Below are positions 50,747 through 59,358 of a stretch of DNA of 64,000 nt, piece after piece. Made by a program: the position numbers and the translations under genes. This DNA is from Chryseobacterium sp. G0201 (GTDB lineage: Bacteria; Bacteroidota; Bacteroidia; Flavobacteriales; Weeksellaceae): positions 2,852,001 to 2,916,000 of the forward strand of contig NZ_CP033917.1 in the NCBI RefSeq assembly GCF_003815655.1, written 5' to 3'. The notes beneath the pieces are model-generated. The model saw nothing but the letters and a program-made list of their open reading frames with translations, did no database searches and was not told the DNA's origin. Within the stretch, counting starts at the first letter, position 1. Every line of letters starts with the position of its first letter.

Positions 50747-51790
50747 TTGGAAAAAATAGAAAACTCAAACTTCAAGCATATTGGCACCAAACTCTTGGCT
50801 TGGTACAAACAAAACGCTAGGGATTTACCTTTCAGACAGACAAAAGATCCTTATAAAATCTGGATCTGTGAGATTGTTTTTCAGCAGACAAGGATCAATC
50901 AGGGACTTAATCATTACAACAATTTCATCAAACGATTTCCGGATGTGGAAACTTTGGCCAATGCTGAAGAAGATGAGGTTTTGCTCTATTGGAAAGGGCT
51001 GGGATATTATTCCAGGGCGATAAATATCCATAAAGCAGCACAACAAATCATGATTGATTATCAAGGAACTTTTCCTCCTGATTATGATGAAATTTTAAAA
51101 CTGAAAGGTGTAGGGAAATATACTGCCGCTGCGGTTTCAAGCATCTGTTTTAATGGAAAAATGCCTGCAGTTGACGGAAACTTTTACAGAGTTTTAAGCC
51201 GAGTTTTTGCGGATGATTTTGATATCTCTAATTCCAGAGCTTTTAATTATTTTTCTGAATTGGCAACTCTAGTTTTGCCCGAAAATGTGGGCGATTTCAA
51301 CCAGGCGATGATGGATTTAGGTTCCGAAATCTGCAGACCTAGAAACCCATTTTGTGGAGAATGTCCTTTAAATGAAGAGTGTTTAGCTTTTTCATTAAAT
51401 AAAATCTCTGAATTTCCTGTTAAGACGAAAAAAGTTAAAGCGGAAGATTTAGGTTTGAAATATTATTTCGTTCACAGAAACGGACAGTTTTTAATTCAAC
51501 AAAGAAAAGATGATTTCATCTGGAAGAAGTTATTTGAATTTCCACTTGAGATTTCGCAAGAATTAATGCCTTTCATTAAAAGTGCGAAAACAGTCAATCA
51601 TAAACTGACACACAAGAATTTAAGCATAGAAATTTTTAACGTAGAAGTAGATTCTGATGCTGTTTGGACAGATTTTATTGGTAAAAATCAATATATCATT
51701 ACAGATTTTGAAGGTTCTCATGAAAAATCCTTCCCAAAACCTTTGGAAACATATATCCAAAACTATCATACGGCGTATAGCATTCTGTGA
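50747..51790 (+). CDS. mutY: A/G-specific adenine glycosylase
   Basis: A 347-residue DNA repair enzyme that removes adenine mispaired with 8-oxoguanine. It has the catalytic Glu (E42, CEIVFQQTRI), the helix-hairpin-helix LKGVGKYTAAAVSSICF with the later catalytic Asp (about residue 143, PAVDGNFYRV), the iron-sulfur cluster C-x6-C-x2-C-x5-C (CRPRNPFCGECPLNEEC) and a C-terminal NUDIX-like domain. The start is TTG 50747; an ATG at 50731 is in another frame. A -7 box (TATCTTTG, 50570-50577) lies well upstream. The next gene is gldD. Confidence 0.94.
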   Translation: MEKIENSNFKHIGTKLLAWYKQNARDLPFRQTKDPYKIWICEIVFQQTRINQGLNHYNNFIKRFPDVETLANAEEDEVLLYWKGLGYYSRAINIHKAAQQIMIDYQGTFPPDYDEILKLKGVGKYTAAAVSSICFNGKMPAVDGNFYRVLSRVFADDFDISNSRAFNYFSELATLVLPENVGDFNQAMMDLGSEICRPRNPFCGECPLNEECLAFSLNKISEFPVKTKKVKAEDLGLKYYFVHRNGQFLIQQRKDDFIWKKLFEFPLEISQELMPFIKSAKTVNHKLTHKNLSIEIFNVEVDSDAVWTDFIGKNQYIITDFEGSHEKSFPKPLETYIQNYHTAYSIL

Positions 51791-51791
51791 T

Positions 51792-51975
51792 GTCATTGCG
51801 AGAAGCGAAGCGACGAAGCAATCTCTAAAAAGTAACTTGAGATTCTTTCACTACACTTCGTTCTGTTCATAATGACAGTAACGAATTTAAAAACTACTTT
51901 GCTAAGTCAAACACCATTGCGACCTTAAAAACCGTTATTAGTTAAAAAAATCTTAGCGCCTTTTGTATTAAAAAC
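51792..51975. repeat. Repeat block between mutY and gldD
   Basis: 51792-51825 is the 34-base GTCATTGCGAG element with one change from the 41222 copy. A partial inverted partner ending ATAATGAC follows (to about 51877). 51898-51975 (TTTGCTAAGTCAAACACC...) matches the degenerate unit at 29529-29606. The remaining sequence up to gldD is AT-rich. Confidence 0.7.
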
Positions 51976-52061
51976 AAATAAAAATAATAATTAAATAAAA
52001 TTCAAATCCAAAACTCATTGAAATCCTGAAATTTGTCTTCCTATATCTGAAATCTAATTTG

Positions 52062-52069
52062 TACTTTTG
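52062..52069 (+). promoter_or_regulatory. gldD -7 box
   Basis: TACTTTTG, 4 bases before ATG 52074, so a leaderless transcript is likely. No TTTG lies at the usual -33 distance. Confidence 0.55.
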
Positions 52070-52073
52070 CAAA

Positions 52074-52631
52074 ATGATTAAAAAAGTCATTTTTATATTT
52101 GCTTCATTGCTTTTAATATCATGTGGAAAAGATCCTGTTCTAAAACCCTATGGCGAACTGAGATTAGAATACCCCACACCAAAATATCAGAAATTTGAAA
52201 ACAACTGTGCTTACACATTTGAATACTCAGATTTTGCAAAAATCACCGATGCCAAAAAAACATGTTGGTATTATTTGAATTATCCTAAAATGAAGGCAAA
52301 ACTGTTCGTGACCTATTATCCGATTCAGAATGACTTTGCTGAACACATCAAAGAAGCTGAAAAAATGGTGTATGAACATACCATTAAAGCTAGTTCAATA
52401 GACACAAAATCTTTCGAATATCCTGAAAAAAAGGTATACGGAAATTTCTATGAGTTAAAAGGACAGAGTGCTTCAAATCTTCAATTTTACATTACAGACA
52501 GCACAAAACACTTTGTGACTGCTTATTTATACTTTAATACAAGACCGAAACCGGATTCATTGGCTCCTGCTGTGGATTATATCAAAAAAGATATGAAACA
52601 TCTGCTGGATACTTTTGAATGGAAAAAATAA
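52074..52631 (+). CDS. gldD: Gliding motility lipoprotein GldD
   Basis: A 185-residue lipoprotein from ATG 52074 (lipobox LLISC, Cys17), recognised by PYGELRLEYPTPKYQKFENN, then CAYTFEYSDFAKITDAK. GldD is one of the core Gld proteins of Bacteroidota gliding motility and type IX secretion, with an unknown exact role. It is found even in non-gliding Chryseobacterium-type genomes. In related flavobacteria gldE, and often ssb, accompany it near mutY; here neither is present between mutY and gldD. The -7 box is only 4 bases before the ATG. Confidence 0.9.
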   Translation: MIKKVIFIFASLLLISCGKDPVLKPYGELRLEYPTPKYQKFENNCAYTFEYSDFAKITDAKKTCWYYLNYPKMKAKLFVTYYPIQNDFAEHIKEAEKMVYEHTIKASSIDTKSFEYPEKKVYGNFYELKGQSASNLQFYITDSTKHFVTAYLYFNTRPKPDSLAPAVDYIKKDMKHLLDTFEWKK

Positions 52632-52659
52632 TTACTTTAAAAAATACATTGAAAAATAT

Positions 52660-53583
52660 ATGAAACTTTTAGTTGTTGGAAGCGTTGCGTTTGATGCAAT
52701 CGAAACACCATTTGGTAAAACAGATAAAATTTTAGGAGGTGCTGCCACTTATATCGGGATCACTTCATCTATTTTGGGCGTAAAATCCGGAATTGTTTCT
52801 GTAGTAGGAGGAGATTTCCCGCAAGAACACCTTGACATGTTTACAAAAAGAGGCATCAATATCGAGGGACTTGAAATCGTAAAAGAAGGAAAAACATTTT
52901 TCTGGTCAGGAAAATACCATAATGATCTGAATACAAGAGATACTTTAGCGACTGAAGTAAACGTTTTGGAGAATTTTGATCCAAAAATTCCTGCTTCAAT
53001 GCAAGATTCTGAGATCTTATTACTTGGAAACCTTCACCCTGGTGTTCAGTTGTCTGTTCTTGAAAAAATGAACCAACGTCCTAAATTGGTTATTTTAGAT
53101 ACAATGAATTTCTGGATGGATTCTGCTTTGGATATCTTAATGGAAATGATCTCTAAAACCGATGTAATCACGATTAATGATGAGGAAGCAAGACAACTTT
53201 CAGGAGAATATTCTCTTGTAAAAGCTGCTAAAAAGATCCACACAATGGGTCCAAAATATGTTATCATTAAAAAAGGGGAACACGGAGCTTTACTTTTCCA
53301 TGATGGTAAAGTGTTTGCGATTCCGGCTCTTCCGTTAGAAGATGTGTTCGATCCAACCGGAGCAGGAGATACTTTTGCAGGAGGTTTTGCAGCATATTTA
53401 GCTAAAAAAGGAAAGATAGATTTTGAAACAATGAAGTCTGCTTTGATCGTTGGTTCTGCAATGGCATCGTTCACAGTTGAAAAATTCGGAACGGAGAGAA
53501 TCGAGGAAGTAACCGAAGCTGATATGTTCAGTAGATTAAGACAATTCAAGGAATTGACGACATTTGATGTAGAAGTACAATAA
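52660..53583 (+). CDS. PfkB family carbohydrate/nucleoside kinase
   Basis: A 307-residue ribokinase-fold protein from ATG 52660 (MKLLVVGSVAFDAIETPFGK is the family start). It has the first PfkB signature region (GGAATYIGITSSILG) and the C-terminal catalytic motif DPTGAGDTFAGGF with its catalytic Asp. Family members phosphorylate sugars or nucleosides such as ribose or adenosine; the substrate is unknown. It begins 28 bases after gldD. The SurA-like gene follows 87 bases later, behind its own -7 box. Confidence 0.88.
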   Translation: MKLLVVGSVAFDAIETPFGKTDKILGGAATYIGITSSILGVKSGIVSVVGGDFPQEHLDMFTKRGINIEGLEIVKEGKTFFWSGKYHNDLNTRDTLATEVNVLENFDPKIPASMQDSEILLLGNLHPGVQLSVLEKMNQRPKLVILDTMNFWMDSALDILMEMISKTDVITINDEEARQLSGEYSLVKAAKKIHTMGPKYVIIKKGEHGALLFHDGKVFAIPALPLEDVFDPTGAGDTFAGGFAAYLAKKGKIDFETMKSALIVGSAMASFTVEKFGTERIEEVTEADMFSRLRQFKELTTFDVEVQ

Positions 53584-53641
53584 ATACGTCTTTTTAAGAA
53601 ATATTTATAATAAAAAATTTAGCATAATTCATTAAGAATTC

Positions 53642-53649
53642 TAAATTTG
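53642..53649 (+). promoter_or_regulatory. -7 box of the SurA-like gene
   Basis: TAAATTTG, 21 bases before ATG 53671. The -33 position carries TTTA in place of TTTG. Confidence 0.5.
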
Positions 53650-53670
53650 CAACTTGTTTAAAATAGTAAA

Positions 53671-55041
53671 ATGACAAATAAACTAAAGATCACTTTTCTT
53701 TTTGGAATTTTCATGATTTTGTTCTCAGCAAATATGATGAAAGCTCAACTAAAACCTGGAGAACTAGTGGATGGTATTGCTGCGGTAATTGGAGATGAAA
53801 TTGTTCTGGAATCTGATGTGAGCGAACAAATGAATTATGCCAAACAGCAGGGAGCTTCTAATACAGATAAATGTGAGTTTTTGGAGAACTTGATTAATAA
53901 TAAACTTCTTGTTTACGAAGCAAAAAAAGATACTTTAATTGAAAACCGTTCTGCTGCGATCAAAGAACAGGCAAATGGGAAATATGCTCAGCTACTTTCT
54001 CAGTTTCCGGATGAAAAGACGATGTTGGCAGCTTATAAATTTAGAACGGGATACGAAATGAAGAATGCTATCGAAAAGATCGATACAGACACCTATTACG
54101 GTCAGGCAAAATACCAAAGAATTACAGAGAAAGCAGACGTTACTCCTAACGAAGTTACCGATTTCTTTAATCTTTATAAAATGCAGTTACCGGAGATCAA
54201 AGACGAAGTTTCTCTGGCTCAGATTGTTATGAATCCTAAATTGACGGAAGCTCACAAGCAGGAAATTATTGCTAGACTTAACAAAATTAAAAAGGATATT
54301 GCAGGAGGAGAAAGTTTTGAAAGTCAGGCAAGAATTTATTCTGAAGATCCGGGTTCTGCGCCGAATGGAGGTTTGATGAAGAATATTTCAAAAGGACAGA
54401 TGGTAAAGCCATTCGAAGCTGCTGCTTTGAACCTTCAGGAGGGAGAAATCTCAGATCCTATTGAATCTGAATTTGGATATCACATCATTCAGTTGGTGAG
54501 AAAAGCCGGAAAAGTATACGATGCAAGACACATTCTTTTGATGGCAACGCCTACTGAAGACGAAATTAAAACGGCTAAAGTAAAGTTAGACAGCATCAGA
54601 ACGCTGATCATCGATGGTAAAACGACATTTAAAGATGCTTCATTCAAATTTTCTGATGATAAAAGAACTAAATTTAATGCAGGGATAATTCCCGGAGCAG
54701 ATGGTTCAAACAAAATTGAAAGAGAAAGTATTCCCGGATCAATCAGCTACGAATTGGCAGGTTTAAATAAAGGAGATATTACAAGTGCTTTTGATGATGA
54801 AGATGAAAGAAAGAGAAAGGTTGTAAAGATCGTAAAAATGGAAGATGTAATTCCTGCTCACAAAATTACAATGGAGACGGATTACGACAGAATAAAGCAG
54901 ATGGCTCTTAATAAAAAGAAAAATGAAATGATTGAGAAGTTTGTAAATTCAAAATTACCGACCACATTCATATCAATAGATGGCCGTTATGATTCTTGTA
55001 ACTTCAAAGGAAACTGGAAGAAAGAATCTCTTAAAAAATAA
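53671..55041 (+). CDS. SurA-like periplasmic peptidyl-prolyl isomerase
   Basis: A 456-residue exported protein (signal peptide about 1-25). The N-terminal SurA-type chaperone region (about 30-165; GIAAVIGDEIVLESDVSEQM) is followed by a complete parvulin domain (about 175-275; GGESFESQARIYSEDPGSAP, then SEFGYHIIQLV) and a weaker second parvulin domain (about 280-390; ARHILLMATPTEDEI). It would assist folding of outer-membrane beta-barrel proteins such as the receptors of this window. Length and order agree with Bacteroidota SurA homologues. Confidence 0.9.
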   Translation: MTNKLKITFLFGIFMILFSANMMKAQLKPGELVDGIAAVIGDEIVLESDVSEQMNYAKQQGASNTDKCEFLENLINNKLLVYEAKKDTLIENRSAAIKEQANGKYAQLLSQFPDEKTMLAAYKFRTGYEMKNAIEKIDTDTYYGQAKYQRITEKADVTPNEVTDFFNLYKMQLPEIKDEVSLAQIVMNPKLTEAHKQEIIARLNKIKKDIAGGESFESQARIYSEDPGSAPNGGLMKNISKGQMVKPFEAAALNLQEGEISDPIESEFGYHIIQLVRKAGKVYDARHILLMATPTEDEIKTAKVKLDSIRTLIIDGKTTFKDASFKFSDDKRTKFNAGIIPGADGSNKIERESIPGSISYELAGLNKGDITSAFDDEDERKRKVVKIVKMEDVIPAHKITMETDYDRIKQMALNKKKNEMIEKFVNSKLPTTFISIDGRYDSCNFKGNWKKESLKK

Positions 55042-55045
55042 GATC

Positions 55046-55076
55046 AAAACCTTCAGAATTTCTGGAGGTTTTTTTT
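55046..55076 (+). terminator. Terminator of the SurA-like gene
   Basis: A 12-bp stem with one G-T pair (55046-55057 with 55061-55072), 3-base loop and T-run. Confidence 0.88.
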
Positions 55077-55122
55077 GTGCCTAAAAGTCCCGTAAAACCT
55101 TTGTTTTTATTATTTTTACAGC

Positions 55123-56112
55123 ATGAGCAATTTTATAGATTTTAATTCAGCTAAAAAACTTCACGAGATGCAGCAAAGTCAAAATAGAATTACAGAACTA
55201 TTTAATATAAAATACCCTATTATTCAGGCTGGGATGATCTGGCATTCCGGATGGAAATTGGCTTCTGCGGTTTCTAATTGTGGCGGATTAGGTTTAATTG
55301 GCGCAGGAAGTATGTATCCTGACATTTTAAGAGAGAACATTCAAAAATGCAAACAAGCTACAGATAAACCTTTTGGAGTGAATGTACCTATGCTATATCC
55401 GAATTTGGATGAAGTGATTCAAATCATTCTGGAAGAAGGCGTAAAAATCGTTTTTACCTCTGCCGGAAATCCAAAAACATATACAGAAACTCTTCAAAAA
55501 GAAGGATTGAAAGTTGCTCACGTGGTTTCTTCCACAAAATTTGCAGTAAAATGCGAAGATGCAGGTGTTGACGTGATCGTAGCAGAAGGTTTTGAAGCCG
55601 GCGGACACAACGGAAGAGATGAAACAACAACCTTTTGTTTAATTCCAAATGTTAAGCAACATATTTCTAAACCATTGATTGCAGCGGGTGGAATTGCGTT
55701 AGGCTCACAAATGAAAGCTGCCATGATTCTTGGCGCAGACGGAGTTCAGATTGGATCTCGTTTTGCCGCAACCATTGAAGCCAGCGCACACGAAAACTGG
55801 AAAAAGAAAATCACAGAACTTAATGAAGGCGACACTCATCTTACTTTAAAAGAATTGGCACCCGTAAGAATGGTCAAAAATAAGTTCTTTAATGAATTGG
55901 AGGGTATTTACCAGACAGGAAGAAATACGGAGGCTTTGGTTGCTTCTTTAGGCCGTGCAAGAGCCAAGCGTGGAATGTTTGAAGGCGATATGGAAGATGG
56001 AGAATTAGAAATTGGCCAGGTTTCAGCATTGATTCATGATATTTTACCGGTAGAAACTGTTTTCAGTAATTTGTTGAGAGAATTTGAAGAGGCAAAAGCG
56101 CCTAGTTTTTAA
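55123..56112 (+). CDS. Nitronate monooxygenase family flavoprotein
   Basis: A 329-residue TIM-barrel FMN protein. FNIKYPIIQAGMIWHSGWKL (about 28-47) opens the family fold, GGLGLIGAG is the FMN loop, AEGFEAGGHNGRD holds the conserved His region, and AAGGIALGSQMKAAMILGAD the phosphate-binding loop. It could be a nitronate monooxygenase, an FabK-type enoyl reductase or an NADH:quinone reductase; the sequence alone does not decide. The downstream hydrolase gene starts 15 bases on, so they are likely an operon. Confidence 0.88.
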   Translation: MSNFIDFNSAKKLHEMQQSQNRITELFNIKYPIIQAGMIWHSGWKLASAVSNCGGLGLIGAGSMYPDILRENIQKCKQATDKPFGVNVPMLYPNLDEVIQIILEEGVKIVFTSAGNPKTYTETLQKEGLKVAHVVSSTKFAVKCEDAGVDVIVAEGFEAGGHNGRDETTTFCLIPNVKQHISKPLIAAGGIALGSQMKAAMILGADGVQIGSRFAATIEASAHENWKKKITELNEGDTHLTLKELAPVRMVKNKFFNELEGIYQTGRNTEALVASLGRARAKRGMFEGDMEDGELEIGQVSALIHDILPVETVFSNLLREFEEAKAPSF

Positions 56113-56127
56113 TTAAAGTTTAAATTG

Positions 56128-56898
56128 ATGACAGGGAGGATTATAGATGTACAGGGTAAAAAACTTTATATAGAATATGATAATTCGTTTAAAAATAAAC
56201 CTACAATCGTCTTTTTGCACGATTCTTTAGGCTGTACACAACTTTGGCGGGATTTTCCGGCTAAACTTTCAGAAGCTACTCAATGTAATGTTTTAGTGTA
56301 TGATCGTTTGGGGTATGGTAAATCTTTTCCTATGCTTTCTCATGAAAGGGAAAACAATTACATGGAGCTCGAAGCAGATCTGCTAAGCGATTTATTAAAA
56401 GAATTAAGCATAGACAATGCAGTTCTTTTTGGTCATAGCGATGGCGGTACAATTGCTTTAATTGCCGCTTCCAAATATCCTCAAAGCGTAAAAGCTGTAA
56501 TTTGTGAAGCCGGACATATTTTCGTGGAAGACATTACGGTTAAAGGAGTTTCTGATGCTTTTGAAGCATGTAAAACAAACGATTTACCGGAACGTTTAGC
56601 AAAATATCACGGTGATAAAGTTCCGATGATCGTTAAAGCTTGGACTGAAATCTGGTTAAGCGATAGGTTCAAAAGCTGGAATATTGAATATCTTTTAAAA
56701 AATATCACAAGTCCATTACTTTTTATTCAGGGAGAAACTGATGAATATGGAACGTTGGATCAGGTTGAAAAAACGGTCAGTCAGGTGAGTGGAAGTTCAG
56801 AAAAATATATTATTCCGAATGTTGGGCACACGCCACACAAAGAAGTTCCTGATTTAGTTTTAAATAAATCGATTGAATTTATCAATAAAATATTGTAA
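56128..56898 (+). CDS. Alpha/beta hydrolase
   Basis: A 256-residue hydrolase from ATG 56128 (a TTG lies one codon before). It has the oxyanion-hole region IVFLHDSLGCTQLWRDFP, nucleophile elbow GHSDGG, Asp in FIQGETDEYGT and catalytic His in NVGHTPHKEVP, so the triad is complete. It could act on esters or lactones; the exact substrate is unknown. It follows the nitronate monooxygenase-like gene by 15 bases. Confidence 0.87.
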   Translation: MTGRIIDVQGKKLYIEYDNSFKNKPTIVFLHDSLGCTQLWRDFPAKLSEATQCNVLVYDRLGYGKSFPMLSHERENNYMELEADLLSDLLKELSIDNAVLFGHSDGGTIALIAASKYPQSVKAVICEAGHIFVEDITVKGVSDAFEACKTNDLPERLAKYHGDKVPMIVKAWTEIWLSDRFKSWNIEYLLKNITSPLLFIQGETDEYGTLDQVEKTVSQVSGSSEKYIIPNVGHTPHKEVPDLVLNKSIEFINKIL

Positions 56899-56924
56899 AA
56901 TTAAGATTATTATACAGTGATTTT

Positions 56925-56992
56925 ATCAATAGGAGCGGACTTTAGTCCGCTTTTCAATTTTAATCTGTTCACTCGGCTTTAGCCAAAACTTA
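56925..56992. repeat. Twin CTTTAG palindrome (copy 2)
   Basis: ATCAATAGGAGCGGACTTTA, then GTCCGC, and later CGGCTTTAGCCAAAACTTA. Matches 45621-45689 in order and spacing, with compensatory changes in the first stem (GGGC..GCCC versus GGAC..GTCC). Confidence 0.75.
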
Positions 56993-57607
56993 TAAAAGAC
57001 TAATTTCAATCTCAATATTTTCTCTCGCCTGAACTTCATATTTTTCTTTAAGATAATCTGTTTTGAAAATATTTTCCAATGATGAAAAATGCTGAAGAAC
57101 TTTTTTTCTCCCAGGTTTGTAAAGAAAATCAGGATAAATGGAATACTCTTTTCTTATCTTTTTTGTATAATCAAGATAGGTTTCAACATCTTTTCCAAGA
57201 ATTAAAAGATCTGCATCCAAAAGATAATTGGTGTCTTGATCATCAGATTTTTGGTGTGCTTTTGTAGCAATAATTTGGTTGAAAATTTTATTAATTGATT
57301 CTTTATTAATATTCAGTTTTTCAAGTCTTGTTTTCGCAAACTCTGCACTTTTTTCTTCATTGGATTTTGAAGATGCATCATAAATTACATCATGATAAAA
57401 AACTGAAAAAGAAATAATATTAAAGTCTGAAATCTTATCTTTTACAAATTCAAGTTCAGAAAACATGTTTTGGAGGTGTTCAAAATTATGATAATGTCTG
57501 CCTTTTTCAGAATATTTCTTTTCAATTTCCAACCATAGGTTTTCAATCAAATCTTGATCTTGGGTAAATTGCAAACAAAGCTGATTGAATCTGTCTTTAA
57601 GTCTCAT
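56990..57607 (-). CDS. HD-type metal-dependent phosphohydrolase, predicted
   Basis: A 205-residue cytoplasmic protein from ATG 57607 (a GTG lies one codon before). It shows RHYHNFEHLQNM (about 37-48), FSVFYHDVIYDA (H-D pair, about 67-78) and LLDADLLILG, the spacing of the predicted HD-superfamily hydrolases of the COG4339 type. Substrate unknown. It lies 28 bases downstream of the rhodanese gene on the same strand, but a hairpin overlaps that gene's stop codon. Confidence 0.82.
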   Translation of the reverse strand: MRLKDRFNQLCLQFTQDQDLIENLWLEIEKKYSEKGRHYHNFEHLQNMFSELEFVKDKISDFNIISFSVFYHDVIYDASSKSNEEKSAEFAKTRLEKLNINKESINKIFNQIIATKAHQKSDDQDTNYLLDADLLILGKDVETYLDYTKKIRKEYSIYPDFLYKPGRKKVLQHFSSLENIFKTDYLKEKYEVQARENIEIEISLL

Positions 57608-57628
57608 CACAAAATATTTTAAATAAAA

Positions 57629-57649
57629 AAGGAACTTAAAAAGTTCCTT
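57629..57649 (-). terminator. Hairpin overlapping the rhodanese stop codon
   Basis: AAGGAACTT/AAGTTCCTT (57629-57637 with 57641-57649), with a T-run on the minus strand. The rhodanese stop codon lies in the loop region, so ribosomes would cover part of the hairpin when they terminate. Confidence 0.75.
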
Positions 57650-57935
57650 GATTTGCTTCGATAGTTGCCTTTAGGTCTGCCCAGCCACCGCCGTTGTAAC
57701 CGTCTTTCAAGCCTTGAGAATTAAGATATTCCAATGCTTTTCCGCTTCTGTTTCCGCTTCTGCAGAAGATGATCACAGGCTTTTCAATAGATAAAAATTC
57801 TTCTTTTCTATCTTCTACTTCACCTAACGGGATATTTTTTGCACCTTCTATATTGCCGTCCATTTCCAATTCCATTGGTTCACGAACGTCGATTAATTCA
57901 TAGTTTCCTGATTTTAATACTTCTGTTAAAGACAT
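57636..57935 (-). CDS. Rhodanese-like domain protein
   Basis: A 99-residue single rhodanese domain with the active-site cysteine loop IIFCRSGNRSGKA (Cys near residue 59) and the family entry YELIDVREPMELEMDG. Members carry persulfide sulfur or sense redox state. It is cytoplasmic, with no signal peptide. The next gene on the strand is an HD protein. Confidence 0.92.
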   Translation of the reverse strand: MSLTEVLKSGNYELIDVREPMELEMDGNIEGAKNIPLGEVEDRKEEFLSIEKPVIIFCRSGNRSGKALEYLNSQGLKDGYNGGGWADLKATIEANQGTF

Positions 57936-58059
57936 AATTCTACTTGTATTTAGAGTTAAAATATAGACAATCGATCAATGAAATAAATTGTTGTTTTAAT
58001 TCATTATTCAAAGCCTAAACAAATTTATAAAATAATCTTAGTTTTGCAATGTAAAAATC

Positions 58060-58998
58060 ATGAATTCGAATGCCAAAAAATATTCACAATTAATTAAATC
58101 CAAAGCCGAGCGTTTTGGGTTTCAAAGTTGTGGTATTTCGAAGGCAGATTTTTTAGAAGAAGATGCCAGAAATCTCGAAAAATGGTTGAAGAATAATTTT
58201 CATGGTGAAATGAAGTACATGGAAAATTATTTTGATAAAAGGCTTGATCCAAGATTATTGGTTGAGGGCTCAAAATCTGTGATTTCACTTTCTTATAACT
58301 ATTTCCCAAAAGAAAAAATTTCAACATTAGAGAACTATAAAATCTCGAAATATGCTTATGCAGAGGACTATCATGAAGTTGTAAAAGAAATTCTCCGTGA
58401 AATGGTTGATGAATTAAGAGAAGAAATAGGAGATTTTGATTGCAGGGTTTTTGTAGATTCGGCGCCGGTTTTGGAAAGAAGTTGGGCCAGAAAATCCGGA
58501 ATCGGATGGGTAGGAAAGAATGCAAATCTGATTACCAAACAAAACGGTTCCTTTTATTTTTTAGCAGAAATTATTTGTGATCTAGAATTAATTCCCGATC
58601 ATGAAACGACGGATCACTGCGGAACGTGCAGAAAATGTATTGATGCATGTCCGACAGATGCTATTGTTTCTGAAAAGCTGATCGATGGAAGTAAATGTAT
58701 TTCCTATGCAACCATTGAATTAAAAAGTGAAATTCCCGATTCTTTTAAAGATAAAATGGAAGACTGGATGTTTGGCTGCGATATCTGTCAGGATGTTTGT
58801 CCGTGGAATCGATTTTCAGCGCCTAATCTCCAAACCAGATTTGCACCGAATGATGCGCTCAAAAATTTCAAAAAAGGGGAATGGAAAGAGCTTACGCAGG
58901 AATTATTCTCAGAAATTTTCAGAAAATCTCCTGTAAAGAGAACAAAATTTGCAGGTTTGAAAAGGAATATTGAGTTTTTAGAAGGATCTTCCGAGTAA
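58060..58998 (+). CDS. queG: Epoxyqueuosine reductase
   Basis: A 312-residue enzyme that performs the last step of queuosine synthesis in tRNA, using cobalamin and two 4Fe-4S clusters. It has the cobalamin-site region VFVDSAPVLERSWARKSGIG, the first cluster motif CGTCRKCIDACP and the second CDICQDVCPWN. Length is near the usual 310-380. A -7 box TAGTTTTG lies at 58039-58046, 13 bases before the start. It is monocistronic. Confidence 0.95.
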   Translation: MNSNAKKYSQLIKSKAERFGFQSCGISKADFLEEDARNLEKWLKNNFHGEMKYMENYFDKRLDPRLLVEGSKSVISLSYNYFPKEKISTLENYKISKYAYAEDYHEVVKEILREMVDELREEIGDFDCRVFVDSAPVLERSWARKSGIGWVGKNANLITKQNGSFYFLAEIICDLELIPDHETTDHCGTCRKCIDACPTDAIVSEKLIDGSKCISYATIELKSEIPDSFKDKMEDWMFGCDICQDVCPWNRFSAPNLQTRFAPNDALKNFKKGEWKELTQELFSEIFRKSPVKRTKFAGLKRNIEFLEGSSE

Positions 58999-59358
58999 TT
59001 TTAGGTCAATTTTTTGGTGATAAATCCTTGTCTGGAATTTTTCGGTTCCAAAATTAAAGCGGTTAATCGACCATTCCTTAGAATTTCTGCTTCAAGGAGG
59101 TTAAGATTATTTAAGTAAAAATTGTTTAAAAGTCTTTTCCTAAAAAGAAAAAATGACTTTCAAAAAGATAAAATCTCTTAGAAAATCAACGTTTTTTTTG
59201 TACTCTTTTTGGAGCAGTTTTTACTCTTACTTTAAATCTTTTCTGAGATTTGATGTTTTTACGCATATTTGTGTATATTTCGTAACTAAATTTAATCATT
59301 TTTCCGATTAAAACAAATACTTTTACGAAAAATTATTAATTAAATTTTATTCAAATAC
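58999..59358. other. Non-coding region before the TIGR02117 gene
   Basis: AT-rich with no supported ORF, hairpin terminator or consensus promoter pair. Poly-A and poly-T tracts occur near 59130-59200. I see nothing further in it. Confidence 0.5.

Noticed and set aside
29383..51825. CRISPR-like repeats
   Set aside because: The copies are scattered over 22 kb, often inverted, with no regular spacers and no cas genes.
53046..53549. 167-codon open frame on the minus strand
   Set aside because: It lies wholly inside the PfkB kinase gene on the other strand, gives a Ser/Ala-rich sequence with no domain, and mirrors the codon use of the real gene.
58094..58525. 143-codon open frame on the minus strand
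   Set aside because: Antisense to queG, no recognised domain, no plausible ribosome site or promoter.
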